DNA from: Paraburkholderia fynbosensis | Lineage (GTDB): Bacteria > Pseudomonadota > Gammaproteobacteria > Burkholderiales > Burkholderiaceae | Assembly: GCF_902859935.1 (NCBI RefSeq) | Contig: NZ_CADIKI010000027.1 | Location: 42,989-106,988, forward strand | Reading direction: 5' to 3' | DNA: 64,000 bases | In this document: positions 35,269 through 44,674 of the stretch, in pieces | How positions within the stretch are numbered: the first letter of the stretch is position 1 | How the letters are laid out: each line of letters starts with the position of its first letter | The notes under the pieces: generated by a model | The model's input: the letters and a program-made list of their open reading frames with translations, nothing else | The model's database searches: none | Told to the model about the DNA's origin: nothing | Position numbers and translations under genes: made by a program

Positions 35269-36996
35269 TCACTGCCCATTGCCATACATATCGAGCAGCA
35301 TCAACGTCACACCGTTGGTCCAGCCAAAGCCGTCCTGCAGCGGATACTCCCCGCCGCCGCCGCCCCCTTCTCCCGCTCCTTCGACGACATACTTCTCGAC
35401 GAGTTTCTGCTGCGTCTTGTAGACGTTTTCGACGTCCGCGAGAAAGCGTGTGCCAATCGGCTTGGCCAGATCGGCGCGTCCATAGCGCTTGAGCCCCTGA
35501 ATCGCGATCCAATGCAACGGTGCCCAGCCATTGGGCGCATCCCACTGCTGCGTGGTGTTATAGGTCGACGTCGTCAGACCGCCATCTTTGAGCAAGACAC
35601 TTTGGACTGTCCGCGCGGTTTTCCACGCACGATCAGGCCACGCGACGGCCGCCATCAACGGATAAAGCATGGCGGGCGTCTGATTGTCGCGAATCTTGCC
35701 GAGCTGCCAGTCGTAGTCACCGTAGTAGCCCTTGTCGTTCCACAGATAGCGGTTGATGCCTTCCGCGCGCCGCGCCGCGTAGCCGACGAACTGCGCGACG
35801 CAGGCGAAATCACGGTTGATGGTGCAGCCGCGCACGATCGTCGTCTCGAGATGGAACAGCAGGCTGTTCAGATCGACCGGAATGATCGACGTGGTGCGCA
35901 CGGTCGACAGGTTCTGGTTGTCGCCGAACCAGCGCGAGCTGAAATCCCAGCCGCTTTCGGCGGTCGCGCGCAGATCGCGGTAGACCTCGTTCGCCGGACG
36001 CCCACTGGCCTGCTGCGCGGTCTGCACGTCTTCGATATAGGACTCGTTGCGCGGCGTGTCGAGTTCGTCCCAGTAGCGGTTCAGCACGGTGCCGTCGCGC
36101 AGCACGACGACATTGCGCGTCGCACTGCCACGCGCGGTGCTGGATGCCCCCTGCATCCAGTACGCGTACTCCTTGCGCAGCGCAGGCAGATACTTCTGAT
36201 AGACCTTGTTGCCTTCTTTCTGCGCGGCAAGCTCCACCATGTACGAATAGAACGGCGGTTGCGAGCGGCTCAGGTAGTACGTGCGATTGCCATTCGGAAT
36301 ATGGCCGAACGTGTCGATCATGTACGCGAAGTTATCGAGCATGTTGTCGACCAGATCTTCGTGTCCCGACTCCTGCAGGCCGAGCATTGTGAAATAGGTA
36401 TCCCAGTAATAGCCCTCGCGAAAGCGGCCGCCCGGCACGACGTAGGGCTTGGGTAGCGGGATCAGCGAACTGTAGTCGGGCGCGCTCGTTGTCGTGCGGG
36501 TGAGACCGGCCCATAGCCAGTCGATGTGCTCGCGCAAACTCTGGTTGGGCGGCGGCGTGAGGCTCTGATCAGGCGGCGGCGTGAAATACTGGTTCACGAA
36601 GGCCAGCAGCGAAAAGCCCGGCTGGCCCTTCTGTGCTTCGTATAGCTGCACGATCGTCGCGGGATTCTCTTTCGGCGTCGAGTCCACGAAGGTCTTCTGG
36701 TCGCTGAATATCTGCGCGGTCTGCACGGCGACGAACAGATCGCCGTACAGGATGTCCGGTGCGGGCGGCAATGCTGCGCCGACCTGGGTATCGGCGAGGC
36801 AAGCCGCAGACGCGAGCGCGAGGCTCGCGATGCATGCCGCGCTGACCGCGGTCAGCGAGCGCTGCTGCGTGATACGGTGTCGACTGCGCGAAAGGCGAGC
36901 AGCCAGCCGCCATGCGGATGGTTGCAACGACGGGTCGAGGAATCGCGCGTCATTCGCTGACGCCGCGCCGGTACGAGACTGTGACTGGATGCTCAT
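35269..36996 (-). CDS. treA: periplasmic alpha,alpha-trehalase (GH37)
   Basis: 575 residues. Export signal (TAVSAACIASLALASAACLA) then the two GH37 signatures: PGGRFREGYYWDTYFTMLGL and QWDAPNGWAPLHWIAIQG. It splits trehalose to two glucose molecules in the periplasm. Two features stand out: a duplicated proline-rich stretch (TPPPDQSLTPPPNQSL) and a glycine run (GEGGGGGGEYP) near the C-terminus. Start at 36996, where AGGAGG precedes the ATG; the frame is open further upstream. The long cytoplasmic N-tail before the signal (~35 residues) is unusual. Confidence 0.9.
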   Translation of the reverse strand: MSIQSQSRTGAASANDARFLDPSLQPSAWRLAARLSRSRHRITQQRSLTAVSAACIASLALASAACLADTQVGAALPPAPDILYGDLFVAVQTAQIFSDQKTFVDSTPKENPATIVQLYEAQKGQPGFSLLAFVNQYFTPPPDQSLTPPPNQSLREHIDWLWAGLTRTTTSAPDYSSLIPLPKPYVVPGGRFREGYYWDTYFTMLGLQESGHEDLVDNMLDNFAYMIDTFGHIPNGNRTYYLSRSQPPFYSYMVELAAQKEGNKVYQKYLPALRKEYAYWMQGASSTARGSATRNVVVLRDGTVLNRYWDELDTPRNESYIEDVQTAQQASGRPANEVYRDLRATAESGWDFSSRWFGDNQNLSTVRTTSIIPVDLNSLLFHLETTIVRGCTINRDFACVAQFVGYAARRAEGINRYLWNDKGYYGDYDWQLGKIRDNQTPAMLYPLMAAVAWPDRAWKTARTVQSVLLKDGGLTTSTYNTTQQWDAPNGWAPLHWIAIQGLKRYGRADLAKPIGTRFLADVENVYKTQQKLVEKYVVEGAGEGGGGGGEYPLQDGFGWTNGVTLMLLDMYGNGQ

Positions 36997-37341
36997 GTCG
37001 CCTCCTGGGTAGATGGGCATTGCACTGGTCTCGTCGCACGATGCCGTCTGTATGCGGCATGCATCCCCGGCACGCCACTGCCGGATCAAGGCATCCGAAG
37101 CATCGCATGCGCGGGGAGATCGAATCAACTGCGGTGCAGCAATTCCAACGAGCGGAGGCTGGCCGCCGTGGGCGGCGGTGAATTAAGGTAACGTGTAGGC
37201 TCGGATTCGCAAGCCGGTTGCCTGTCGCGGGTGGGTTAGGAGTGAGTTAGCGGGTGAACCGGCATCGGTTTGAAGAGCGACGCTGCGTCCAGGCAGTCGG
37301 CCAAATTATCAAGGTAAAACGCTGCGGGAGTTCCAACCAGC

Positions 37342-37602
37342 ATGAAACCCCTTTGCTTCGCCGCCGTCCTCGTCGTTCTCGCCGCTGGCTGCACGTCGAC
37401 ATCGTCGCCCACGAATGATCAGACCGCTCGCACAAATCCGGCTCACACGGATAGCTACATTCTGCACGGCCCAAACGGGGCGACGCCTTACGACTCCACG
37501 TCAAGGCCACCGAGGCTCAGCGTCGGCACCAGCTATTCCGATACGCAATTGATCCTGCCGTGGTTCCTCAATGACATCATCAACTTCGTGAACTACCGGT
37601 AA
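37342..37602 (+). CDS. small lipoprotein of unknown function
   Basis: 86 residues. Lipobox LAAGC in LCFAAVLVVLAAGCTSTSSP puts the mature protein on a membrane; the rest is Ser/Thr/Pro-rich (NGATPYDSTSRPPRLSVGTS) and ends LILPWFLNDIINFVNYR. Nothing indicates a function. Divergent from the trehalase gene. Confidence 0.65.
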   Translation: MKPLCFAAVLVVLAAGCTSTSSPTNDQTARTNPAHTDSYILHGPNGATPYDSTSRPPRLSVGTSYSDTQLILPWFLNDIINFVNYR

Positions 37603-37774
37603 TCGGCCGGCGAGGTGCCGGCAACGCAGCGTCGAGTCCGAGGATTTCTTTGGCTCGATGTCGATTCTGCGGTTTGTCAAACGTCGTTGCTGGAGAAACA
37701 ACCCGTCATGAGGCTGGCCTTGCCGTTTTTCCAGAGCTCTGGCCGCCATCACAATTCGATTCCGGAGCTACACC

Positions 37775-38206
37775 GTGGACAAACTCACCGATCCGATCCT
37801 GCAGGTCCTGTCTGACTACCGCGCCGCGGTACTCGCAAAAGATGTCGACCGGTTCGCAGCGCTGTACGACCGGAACGTGGTGCTGTTCGATATGTGGGCA
37901 GCGTGGTCATACAAGGGCATCACGTCCTTGCGGGACATGACGGCGGGCTGGTTCGGCTCGCTGGGTACGGAACGCGTCATCGTCGATTTCAGCGACGTGC
38001 AAGCGACTGTCGGCCAGGACCTCGCCTTTGTTCACGCCTTCGTGAAATTCAAAGCTGTGACGACCGACGGCGTGGAACTGCGCTCGATGGACAATCGGCT
38101 GACCATGACGCTCAGGCAGACAGGCGATGGGTGGAAGATCGTCCACCAGCACACTTCGTCGCCGATCGAGCCCGGTACGACGAGCGTTATTTTCAAGCGC
38201 GGGTAA
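37775..38206 (+). CDS. SnoaL-like / ketosteroid-isomerase fold protein
   Basis: 143 residues with the NTF2-like pattern of DUF4440/SnoaL proteins: DYRAAVLAKDVDRFAALYDR, VVLFDMWAAWSYKGITSLRD and the closing WKIVHQHTSSPIEPGTTSV. Members include small isomerases, cyclases and binding domains. The start is GTG at 37775 with GGAG 7 nt upstream. It converges on benD, with 36 bp between them. Confidence 0.8.
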   Translation: MDKLTDPILQVLSDYRAAVLAKDVDRFAALYDRNVVLFDMWAAWSYKGITSLRDMTAGWFGSLGTERVIVDFSDVQATVGQDLAFVHAFVKFKAVTTDGVELRSMDNRLTMTLRQTGDGWKIVHQHTSSPIEPGTTSVIFKRG

Positions 38207-38242
38207 GGCGTGCCCGTCGCCTCGCCTGGCTTTGCGCCGCGT

Positions 38243-39019
38243 TCAACCAGTATCCCCACCGGCCACCGGCAACACAGAGCCCGTGATATAGCTGGCCTCA
38301 TCCGAAGCGAGGAACAGAATCGGCGCAACCTGTTCGTCAATGCTGCCGTAGCGCTTGAGAAACGTCGATTCGGTGACCTGCTTCACCGCGTCGCTCATCC
38401 ACGCCTTTTCCTGCTCGCTGTCGCCCGCGGCATTGCGCGGGACGCGTCGCGGCGGCGCGTCCGTGCCGCCTGGTGCGGTAGCGACCACGCGGATGTTGTG
38501 CTCGGCGTACTCCATCGCCAGTGACTGCGTCATCGCATTGACACCACCCTTGGCCGCCGAATACGGTACGCGGCGGATGCCGCGCGTGGCATTCGAGGAA
38601 ACGTTGACGATGGTTCCCCCGCCACGTTCGAGCAGGTGCGGCAGCACGGCATGGCATGCGTACAGCGTCGGCATCAGGGAGCGCCGGATTTCCGCGTCGA
38701 TCTGCGCAGGTTCGAACTCGGCGAAGGGGCGCATGCGAATAGCGCCGCCCACGCCGTTGACCAGAATGTCGATGCCGCCAAACCGGCTCACTGCAAAAGC
38801 CATCGCCGCTGCGGCGCCTTCGTAGGTCTCGAGGTCGGCGACGAAGCCGGCCGTGTCCGCGCCGCCTGCTTCGGCCGCAACGTCGGAGACGAAGTCGGCG
38901 CGGTCGACGAACAGCACCCTGGCGCCTTCGGTGGCCGCACGCAGCGCCACTGCGCGCCCGATGCCCTGCGCCGCGCCAGTGACGACCATGACCTTGCCAG
39001 CGAATCGTTGCGGGTTCAT
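38243..39019 (-). CDS. benD: benzoate cis-diol dehydrogenase (BenD)
   Basis: 258 residues, SDR family. It oxidises 1,6-dihydroxycyclohexa-2,4-diene-1-carboxylate to catechol with NAD+, releasing CO2. TGAAQGIGRAVALRA is the cofactor site, VNGVGGAIRMRPFAEFEP is characteristic of BenD rather than other SDRs, and YSAAK the catalytic pair. Its start overlaps the stop of benC by 4 nt. It ends the catA-benABCD operon. Confidence 0.92.
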   Translation of the reverse strand: MNPQRFAGKVMVVTGAAQGIGRAVALRAATEGARVLFVDRADFVSDVAAEAGGADTAGFVADLETYEGAAAAMAFAVSRFGGIDILVNGVGGAIRMRPFAEFEPAQIDAEIRRSLMPTLYACHAVLPHLLERGGGTIVNVSSNATRGIRRVPYSAAKGGVNAMTQSLAMEYAEHNIRVVATAPGGTDAPPRRVPRNAAGDSEQEKAWMSDAVKQVTESTFLKRYGSIDEQVAPILFLASDEASYITGSVLPVAGGDTG

Positions 39020-40038
39020 GCGGGCCTCGGCGCTGCGTTGGGAGTGAACTTCTCGTAGTGGAAGCTGTTGGGCTTCACGCCGTTGTCGTCGAAATGCTTA
39101 CGCACTGCATCGACCATGGGTGGCGGCCCGCACAGGTACACGTCGACGTCACCGTCATTCAAGGCTGCAGGCGGCATGTGCTGCGTGACCCAACCCTTGC
39201 GTGGGTGGTGTGAATCCGCTTCGGCCACGACGGTGGCGTAGGTGAAGTTCGGCAACTTCGCCTTATACGCTTCGATGGCATCGACCTGTACCAGATCAAG
39301 CTCTCGCGTCACGCCGTAAATCAGGTGGACCGTCTGCTGCGAATGGGCCCGCGCCAGCACTTCCAGCATCGACAGGAATGGCGCCAGACCCGTGCCGCCA
39401 GCGAGAAACAGCAATGGCCGCTCCACTGCACGCAGATAGAAGCTACCGAGGGGTCCGGTCAACTCCAACTCGTGGCCTGGCTGTGCGGAATCAAGCCAGG
39501 TGCTCATCACTCCACCGGTGATTCTCTTGATCAGAAAACTGATTTTCGATTCACCGGGCGCCGATGAAAACGAATACGAGCGATGCTGCCCGCTGCCTGG
39601 CACATCGATGTTCACGTATTGACCCGGCAAAAATACCGGTGCCGCGGCGTCCACGTCGAGTTCGAGCACGACGGCCGCGTCGTTGTGCGGGTCGATCTTC
39701 GATACGGTCGCGGCGAACTTGCTCTGCCCGGTCTTGCAGGCAGCGGACGAGGCCGGCACCGCAATCACGCAATCGCTTTCCGGCACCATCTGGCAGGTGA
39801 GTACGAGGCCGCTCTCCTTCTCGTCCTCGCTCAGCGCGTCGTCGATGTAATCGTCGCCCAGGTCGTAGCTGCCGCTTTCGGCGCGACACTTGCAGGTGCC
39901 GCACACGCCGTCGGAGCAATCCATCGGCAGGTTGATCTTCGCGCGAAAGGCGGCGTCGAGTACCTTCTCGCCCGCCTTGCAGGTGACGAAACGGGTCACG
40001 CCGTCTTCGAAATTCAGTGCAATGTTGTAGCTGGACAT
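39016..40038 (-). CDS. benC: benzoate 1,2-dioxygenase reductase (BenC)
   Basis: 340 residues. An N-terminal plant-type 2Fe-2S domain (CSDGVCGTCKCRAESG plus a distal cysteine in LTCQMVPESDC), the FAD site HRSYSFSSAPGESKISF, and a C-terminal NAD domain (LLFLAGGTGLAPFLSMLEVL, YLCGPPPMVDAV). It passes electrons from NADH to the BenAB oxygenase. GAGGAGG precedes the ATG at 40038; the frame is open a little further upstream. Confidence 0.93.
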   Translation of the reverse strand: MSSYNIALNFEDGVTRFVTCKAGEKVLDAAFRAKINLPMDCSDGVCGTCKCRAESGSYDLGDDYIDDALSEDEKESGLVLTCQMVPESDCVIAVPASSAACKTGQSKFAATVSKIDPHNDAAVVLELDVDAAAPVFLPGQYVNIDVPGSGQHRSYSFSSAPGESKISFLIKRITGGVMSTWLDSAQPGHELELTGPLGSFYLRAVERPLLFLAGGTGLAPFLSMLEVLARAHSQQTVHLIYGVTRELDLVQVDAIEAYKAKLPNFTYATVVAEADSHHPRKGWVTQHMPPAALNDGDVDVYLCGPPPMVDAVRKHFDDNGVKPNSFHYEKFTPNAAPRPA

Positions 40039-40077
40039 CTTGCCTCCTCTACTTCCAGTTTCCGCCGGCGCCACGTT

Positions 40078-40566
40078 TCAAACGTGATAAACGTCGAGCA
40101 CCTGGCGGATGTAGTCGTCCTTGAGCACGATTCGCTTATAGGAAATCAGCAGTTCATCGTCGGCCTTTCGCAACGTCACGAACATCGTGCCGAAGAACTG
40201 GTCGGTCGTTTTGTAGCGATGGCTGAGTGTGTTGAAGTTGTAGCGCAGGTCCACTTCGTTCTCGCGCTCGGCCAGCACTTCTACATTGGTAATGTTGTGG
40301 CTGGTCCGTGGTTCGGGCATCGAAGCGCCGCTGCGTTCGGTCTTGATACGGAACACACGGTCTTCCAGGCCGCCACGGTCCGCGTAGTACATCAGCGAAA
40401 TCTGACTCTCGTGGTCGTCGGTGAGCTGGTCGTCGTCATCCCACGCGGGCATCCAGTAGGTGACGTCTTCGGCATAGCAGGCAAGCCATTCGTCCCACTG
40501 ACGGTCATCGAGCAGGCGGGCTTCGCGGAACAGCACCGCGCAGACTCTCTGGTAATCGAAGCTCAT
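40078..40566 (-). CDS. benB: benzoate 1,2-dioxygenase small subunit (BenB)
   Basis: 162 residues, the usual size of ring-hydroxylating dioxygenase beta subunits. LDDRQWDEWLACYAEDVTYW and the C-terminal KRIVLKDDYIRQVLDVYHV are typical. It forms the A3B3 hexamer with BenA and has a structural role. The ATG overlaps the benA stop (ATGA), so the subunits are coupled. Confidence 0.93.
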   Translation of the reverse strand: MSFDYQRVCAVLFREARLLDDRQWDEWLACYAEDVTYWMPAWDDDDQLTDDHESQISLMYYADRGGLEDRVFRIKTERSGASMPEPRTSHNITNVEVLAERENEVDLRYNFNTLSHRYKTTDQFFGTMFVTLRKADDELLISYKRIVLKDDYIRQVLDVYHV

Positions 40567-41921
40567 GCCAGCGCCTCCCCTTGTTCCTTTTTCAACGCGT
40601 CGCGCATCACATGCACCCAGTATTCGTGCTGACACACAAACAGGCCTTCGTCTTCGCTGCGCTCGCCCGAGATACGCGGCTTGAGCCCCATACTTTTCGC
40701 ATTCGCGTCGGGGCCTTCGACCCACAACGGCGCCCCGCGCGAAAGATCGTTCCACAACGCGGTGGTGCCGGCATAACCTGCCTGGCAAGCGCGGAACTCT
40801 TCGAGATCGTCGGCGGTGCCCATTCCCGAGACATTGAAGAAATCTTCGTATTGACGGATGCGGGTCGCACGGTCGCTTGCACTCTCGCCCTTCGGGGCAA
40901 AGCAGAAAATGCTGACTTCGGTCTTATCCACGCTGATCGGACGCACCACGCGAATCTGGGTACTGAACTGATCCATCAGAAACACGTTGGGATAAAGGCA
41001 CAGGTTTCGCGTCTGATTGACGATAAAGTCCGCCTTCACTTCGCCGACGCGCGCCTTGATTTCGTCACGGTATTGATAGACCGGTCGCACTTCCGGGTTC
41101 ATCGTGTTGGTCCAGAGCAGGATGTGGCCGTGGTCGAAACCGTACACGCCCGCTACCGATTTGCTCCAGCCATTCGCATCCACCGCCTTGGTGCCATCGA
41201 CTTTGCGACGGTCCATCGTGGCGGCATAGTTCCAGTGCACGGTGCTCACGTGGTAGCCGTCGCAACCGTTCTCCATCTGCATCTTCCAGTTGCCGTCGTA
41301 GATATACGAGGAATTGCCGCGCAAGACTTCCAGCCCGTCCGGAGCCTGATCGACGATCTGGTCGATGATGATTCTGGTCTCGCCAAGATAGTCCTCCAGC
41401 GGCATCACGTCCGCGTTGAGACTGCCGAACAGGAAGCCTCGATAGCTCTGGAAGCGAGCGACTTTCTTCAGATCGTGCGAGCCGTTCGTATTGAATTGCA
41501 CGGGGTATTCGGTAGTCTTCACGTCCTTCACTTTCAGCAGCTTGCCGGTGTTGGCGAAGCTCCAGCCGTGAAACGGGCAGGTGAAGGTTCCTTTGTTGCC
41601 GTGCTTTTTCCGGCACAGCATCGCACCCTTGTGCGCGCAGGCGTTGATGACAGCGTGCAGTTCGCCGGTTTTGTCGCGAGTGATCACGATGGGCTGGCGG
41701 CCAATCCACGTGGTGTAGTAATCGTTGTTATTGGGAATCTGGCTTTCATGCGCGAGATAGACCCAATTGCTCTCGAAGATGTGCTTCATCTCGAGATCGA
41801 ACAGATCGGCGTTCGTGAAGATATCGCGGCGGCAACGGAATACACCGTTCTGCCTGTCGTCCTGGACGGCGCTGTGAAGCAGTTCATCCAGCTGCGTGGC
41901 TTTGTCGATAAGAACTGACAT
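40563..41921 (-). CDS. benA: benzoate 1,2-dioxygenase large subunit (BenA)
   Basis: 452 residues. Rieske 2Fe-2S centre: C95 and H97 in ACAHKGA, C115 and H118 in FTCPFHGW. The mononuclear iron site includes H224 and H229 of CDGYHVSTVHW. It adds O2 to the ring of benzoate to give the cis-diol acid. GGGAGAG lies before the ATG. It follows catA by ~113 nt on the same strand, so catA and benABCD are probably one transcript. Confidence 0.95.
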   Translation of the reverse strand: MSVLIDKATQLDELLHSAVQDDRQNGVFRCRRDIFTNADLFDLEMKHIFESNWVYLAHESQIPNNNDYYTTWIGRQPIVITRDKTGELHAVINACAHKGAMLCRKKHGNKGTFTCPFHGWSFANTGKLLKVKDVKTTEYPVQFNTNGSHDLKKVARFQSYRGFLFGSLNADVMPLEDYLGETRIIIDQIVDQAPDGLEVLRGNSSYIYDGNWKMQMENGCDGYHVSTVHWNYAATMDRRKVDGTKAVDANGWSKSVAGVYGFDHGHILLWTNTMNPEVRPVYQYRDEIKARVGEVKADFIVNQTRNLCLYPNVFLMDQFSTQIRVVRPISVDKTEVSIFCFAPKGESASDRATRIRQYEDFFNVSGMGTADDLEEFRACQAGYAGTTALWNDLSRGAPLWVEGPDANAKSMGLKPRISGERSEDEGLFVCQHEYWVHVMRDALKKEQGEALA

Positions 41922-42034
41922 GTGAGCTCTCCCTACGCGTGCTCCAGCAATGGAGCACGCGCTTCGGTGTCGAAAGGATTCTTGCGGAGAATTGAGCGGC
42001 AGCAGTGGTGTGACTCAGCCGCCGCGTCGAGCGG

Positions 42035-42970
42035 TTAGGCCGTAACTGACGCTCGCAGGCGGTGGACGACCTGGTTGTCCTTGCCCTCGAGCAGCGGAGT
42101 CAACTGGATGTTGAACTCGATTTCCTTGTACGCGTCGGCCTTCATGCCCAACGCCGCGCCTCCGGTCTTGTCGAGAACGGGCGGAATCAGATCCTCGCGA
42201 GTGGCGTAGGCGAAGTCGTCCCAAATCAGCGGGTCGCCCTCGATATTGATTTGCGTCGTCAGCTTGCGGTAGTTGTCGCTGGTGACGAAGAAGTGCACAT
42301 GCGCAGGACGGTTACCATGCCGGGCGAGCACGTTTAGCAGCTGTTGGGTCGCGCCCTGAGGCGGACAACCGTAGCCCACCGGCATGAGCGTGCGGAATTC
42401 GTACTTGCCGTCGGCACCCGTGCTCACCGCGCCGCGCAGATTGAATTCGGACTGCGCACCGGTCGGGTCGAAATGCGAATAGAAGCCCTTCGAGTTGGCG
42501 TGCCAGCACTCGACCATCGCGCCGGCAACGGGCTTGCCGTCTGAACCGGTGACCATGCCACGGATAACGAGCGGGCCTGCATCGTCATCGGGATTGATGT
42601 CGATCTTCGATACGCCATCGCGCACCGGCGCACCGGCGACGTACAGAGGACCTTCGATGGTGCGCGGCGTGCCGCCCGTGATTTCGGCCGCCTTATCCGC
42701 TGCGTCCATGCGAATGTCGAGATATTTCTCCAGACCGAGGCCGGCGGCAAGCAGCGCTGCTTCGCCATCCTGACCGAGCTTGTTGAAGTAGTGGACGCCG
42801 GCCCAGATTTCATCAGGCGTCATGTCGAGATCGTCGATGGCCTTGAAGAGGTCGCCCAGCAGGCGTTGGACGATCTGTTTGGCGCGTGCGTCGCCGTCCT
42901 GGCTTCCGAGGTTGGCAGCGGCCCGCAGCAGGTCCTGCACCTCCTTCGTATCGAACACTTTAACGCTCAT
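42035..42970 (-). CDS. catA: catechol 1,2-dioxygenase
   Basis: 311 residues. Intradiol iron ligands fall exactly where expected for CatA: Y164 (FYSHFDP), Y200 (PVGYGCPP), H224 and H226 (PAHVHFF). It opens catechol to cis,cis-muconate. The N-terminal dimerisation helices (KEVQDLLRAAANLGSQDG) are complete. Start at 42970 behind AGGAGCAGAC; upstream frame is not used. First gene of the operon, divergent from the LysR gene. No catB or catC lies in the window. Confidence 0.95.
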   Translation of the reverse strand: MSVKVFDTKEVQDLLRAAANLGSQDGDARAKQIVQRLLGDLFKAIDDLDMTPDEIWAGVHYFNKLGQDGEAALLAAGLGLEKYLDIRMDAADKAAEITGGTPRTIEGPLYVAGAPVRDGVSKIDINPDDDAGPLVIRGMVTGSDGKPVAGAMVECWHANSKGFYSHFDPTGAQSEFNLRGAVSTGADGKYEFRTLMPVGYGCPPQGATQQLLNVLARHGNRPAHVHFFVTSDNYRKLTTQINIEGDPLIWDDFAYATREDLIPPVLDKTGGAALGMKADAYKEIEFNIQLTPLLEGKDNQVVHRLRASVTA

Positions 42971-43147
42971 GTCTGCTCCTGAATCTCTGTATTTTTGAGT
43001 GGGGTTAACCCTCGATTCGGCACCGACCGGCTTATGTGTGAAAGGTATAATCGATTGCTGAAACAGAGTGTGAATGCAGGATAATGGACGTCGGAAAGCC
43101 TCGTCCAACACTGATTTAGTATCGGTCCATATCCAGGAGGTATCGAA
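42971..43147. promoter_or_regulatory. catA / LysR divergent control region
   Basis: 177 bp between divergent start codons, the classic arrangement for a LysR activator and its target. AT-rich segments occur at about 43040-43060 and 43110-43125. I looked for the ATAC-N7-GTAT box of BenM/CatM sites and did not find a clean copy, only the partial TATAATCGATT at 43047 region, so the operator is inferred from position. Confidence 0.6.
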
Positions 43148-44071
43148 ATGGAATTGCGGCATCTTCGCTATTTCGTCGCGGTGGCCGAAGAACGCAACTT
43201 CACACGCGCGGCGCAGCGACTGAACATTGCCCAGCCGCCCCTGAGCCGTCAGATACAGCAACTCGAAGAATCGCTGGGCGTGCAGCTCCTCGAGCGCAAT
43301 TCGCGCCCGCTGAAACTGACGGAGACAGGCAAGTTCTTTTATTCTCATGCCGCGCAACTGCTGTCCCAGACTGCGGAGCTCGAATCGATGACGAGGCGCG
43401 TGGGCAACATTGAACGAAGTCTCTCGATTGGATTCGTGGGTTCAACGTTGTACGGGATGCTGCCGAAAATCATCCGGCGCTTTCGTGACGAGAACGCTAC
43501 CGTCGAACTCAGCCTGCACGAGATGTCGACCATGGATCAGATCAGAGCGCTGAAGGACGGCCGGATCGATGTCGGCTTTGGCCGCATTCGACTCGAGGAC
43601 ACAAATATCCGCCGGGTGATTCTTCGCGAAGAGAAGATGATTGTCGCCTTCCCGGACGGCCATCCACTTTCGATTGCCAAACCGGTCGTCGCGCTGCGTG
43701 AGCTGATCAACGAGACTCTGATTATTTTTCCGAAGTCGCCGCGCCCGAGCTATGCCGATCAGGTACTGGCGGCATTTCAGGACCGGGCGCTCAAACCTCG
43801 CCGGATCTATGAAGTACGGGAGTTGCAGATCGCACTGGGCCTCGTCGCCGCGGGCGAAGGCATTTCCATTGTTCCGAGCAGCGTCTACGGCCTGAAGCGG
43901 GACGACGTGAGCTACAGGGAACTGGATGACCCGACTCTGGTTTCTCCGATCATCATGAGTATGCGCGCGCTCGACGAGTCGCGAGACATTCGGGAAATGC
44001 TCGAACTCATTTATCGTCTTTATGAAGAGCAGAAGATATCCTTTGCACCCCGTACGGATCGGGGCCGGTAG
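43148..44071 (+). CDS. LysR regulator of benzoate/catechol genes (CatR/BenM-like)
   Basis: 307 residues. The first 60 (MELRHLRYFVAVAEERNFTR, LNIAQPPLSRQIQQLEESLG) are those of the CatR/BenM/CbnR subgroup, and the effector domain reads LSIGFVGSTLYGMLPKIIRR. These activators respond to cis,cis-muconate and sometimes benzoate. It is divergent from catA and next to the full upper pathway, so control of catA-benABCD is very likely. A strong AGGAGG precedes the ATG. Gene name left open because CatR and BenM cannot be told apart by eye. Confidence 0.88.
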   Translation: MELRHLRYFVAVAEERNFTRAAQRLNIAQPPLSRQIQQLEESLGVQLLERNSRPLKLTETGKFFYSHAAQLLSQTAELESMTRRVGNIERSLSIGFVGSTLYGMLPKIIRRFRDENATVELSLHEMSTMDQIRALKDGRIDVGFGRIRLEDTNIRRVILREEKMIVAFPDGHPLSIAKPVVALRELINETLIIFPKSPRPSYADQVLAAFQDRALKPRRIYEVRELQIALGLVAAGEGISIVPSSVYGLKRDDVSYRELDDPTLVSPIIMSMRALDESRDIREMLELIYRLYEEQKISFAPRTDRGR

Positions 44072-44196
44072 TGCGGGTTATCGAGCGCAAGCCGGGCGAT
44101 CCGCACAAATTGCTGGCGATCTGAGCGCCTGGCTCACCGATCGCAGTAGATGCCTTTACAATCCAGCACTTCGATTCGACAAATGTGATTTGCGCC

Positions 44197-44598
44197 ATGA
44201 AATATCTGCTTGCCTCGACACTCGCGGTGGTCATCGCAGCCGCCAGCGCGGCCGCGAACGCCCAAACGTCCGCAGACACCGATACGCCGAAACAGCAATG
44301 CGCCATTGGATATGTCACGGGTATCGGCGGAACCGCACAGAGCGTTCGCGAATACCTCGCGACCCCCGACAGAGACAGATATCGCTACCTGGCCGACCAC
44401 CCAATGCAATGCCAGATCTCCGATGAGGGACGCGCGTCTGGCTGTGTCGGCATGACGAGCCTGCGGCGTGAAAGAGTCAGCGTGTACGACGATATCGACA
44501 GTACGACGATGGCCGTGGTCGCGCGCGTGGAACTCGATCAGGGGACATACCCGGTGATTATCGTTGTGTCGAAGAAAGACGTGACATGCGAGGAGTGA
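44197..44598 (+). CDS. exported protein of unknown function
   Basis: 133 residues. Signal peptide KYLLASTLAVVIAAASAAANA, then four cysteines (QQCAIGY, PMQCQISD, ASGCVGMT, DVTCEE) that could form two disulfides. Otherwise unrecognised. Start at 44197 (MKYLL). Stand-alone on the plus strand after the LysR gene. Confidence 0.65.
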   Translation: MKYLLASTLAVVIAAASAAANAQTSADTDTPKQQCAIGYVTGIGGTAQSVREYLATPDRDRYRYLADHPMQCQISDEGRASGCVGMTSLRRERVSVYDDIDSTTMAVVARVELDQGTYPVIIVVSKKDVTCEE

Positions 44599-44674
44599 GA
44601 GTGAGTGCCCTCACGGCACCCACCATCAAGCTGACGGCGACCACGAAGCGGTATGGTCCGCGCTCAGGCGCCGC

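Noticed and set aside
40581..41918. A plus-strand open frame of ~445 codons
   Set aside because: Antisense to benA, which carries all Rieske and iron ligands.
42971..43147. BenM/CatM ATAC-N7-GTAT operator
   Set aside because: Only partial matches were seen, so I annotate the region but not a specific site.
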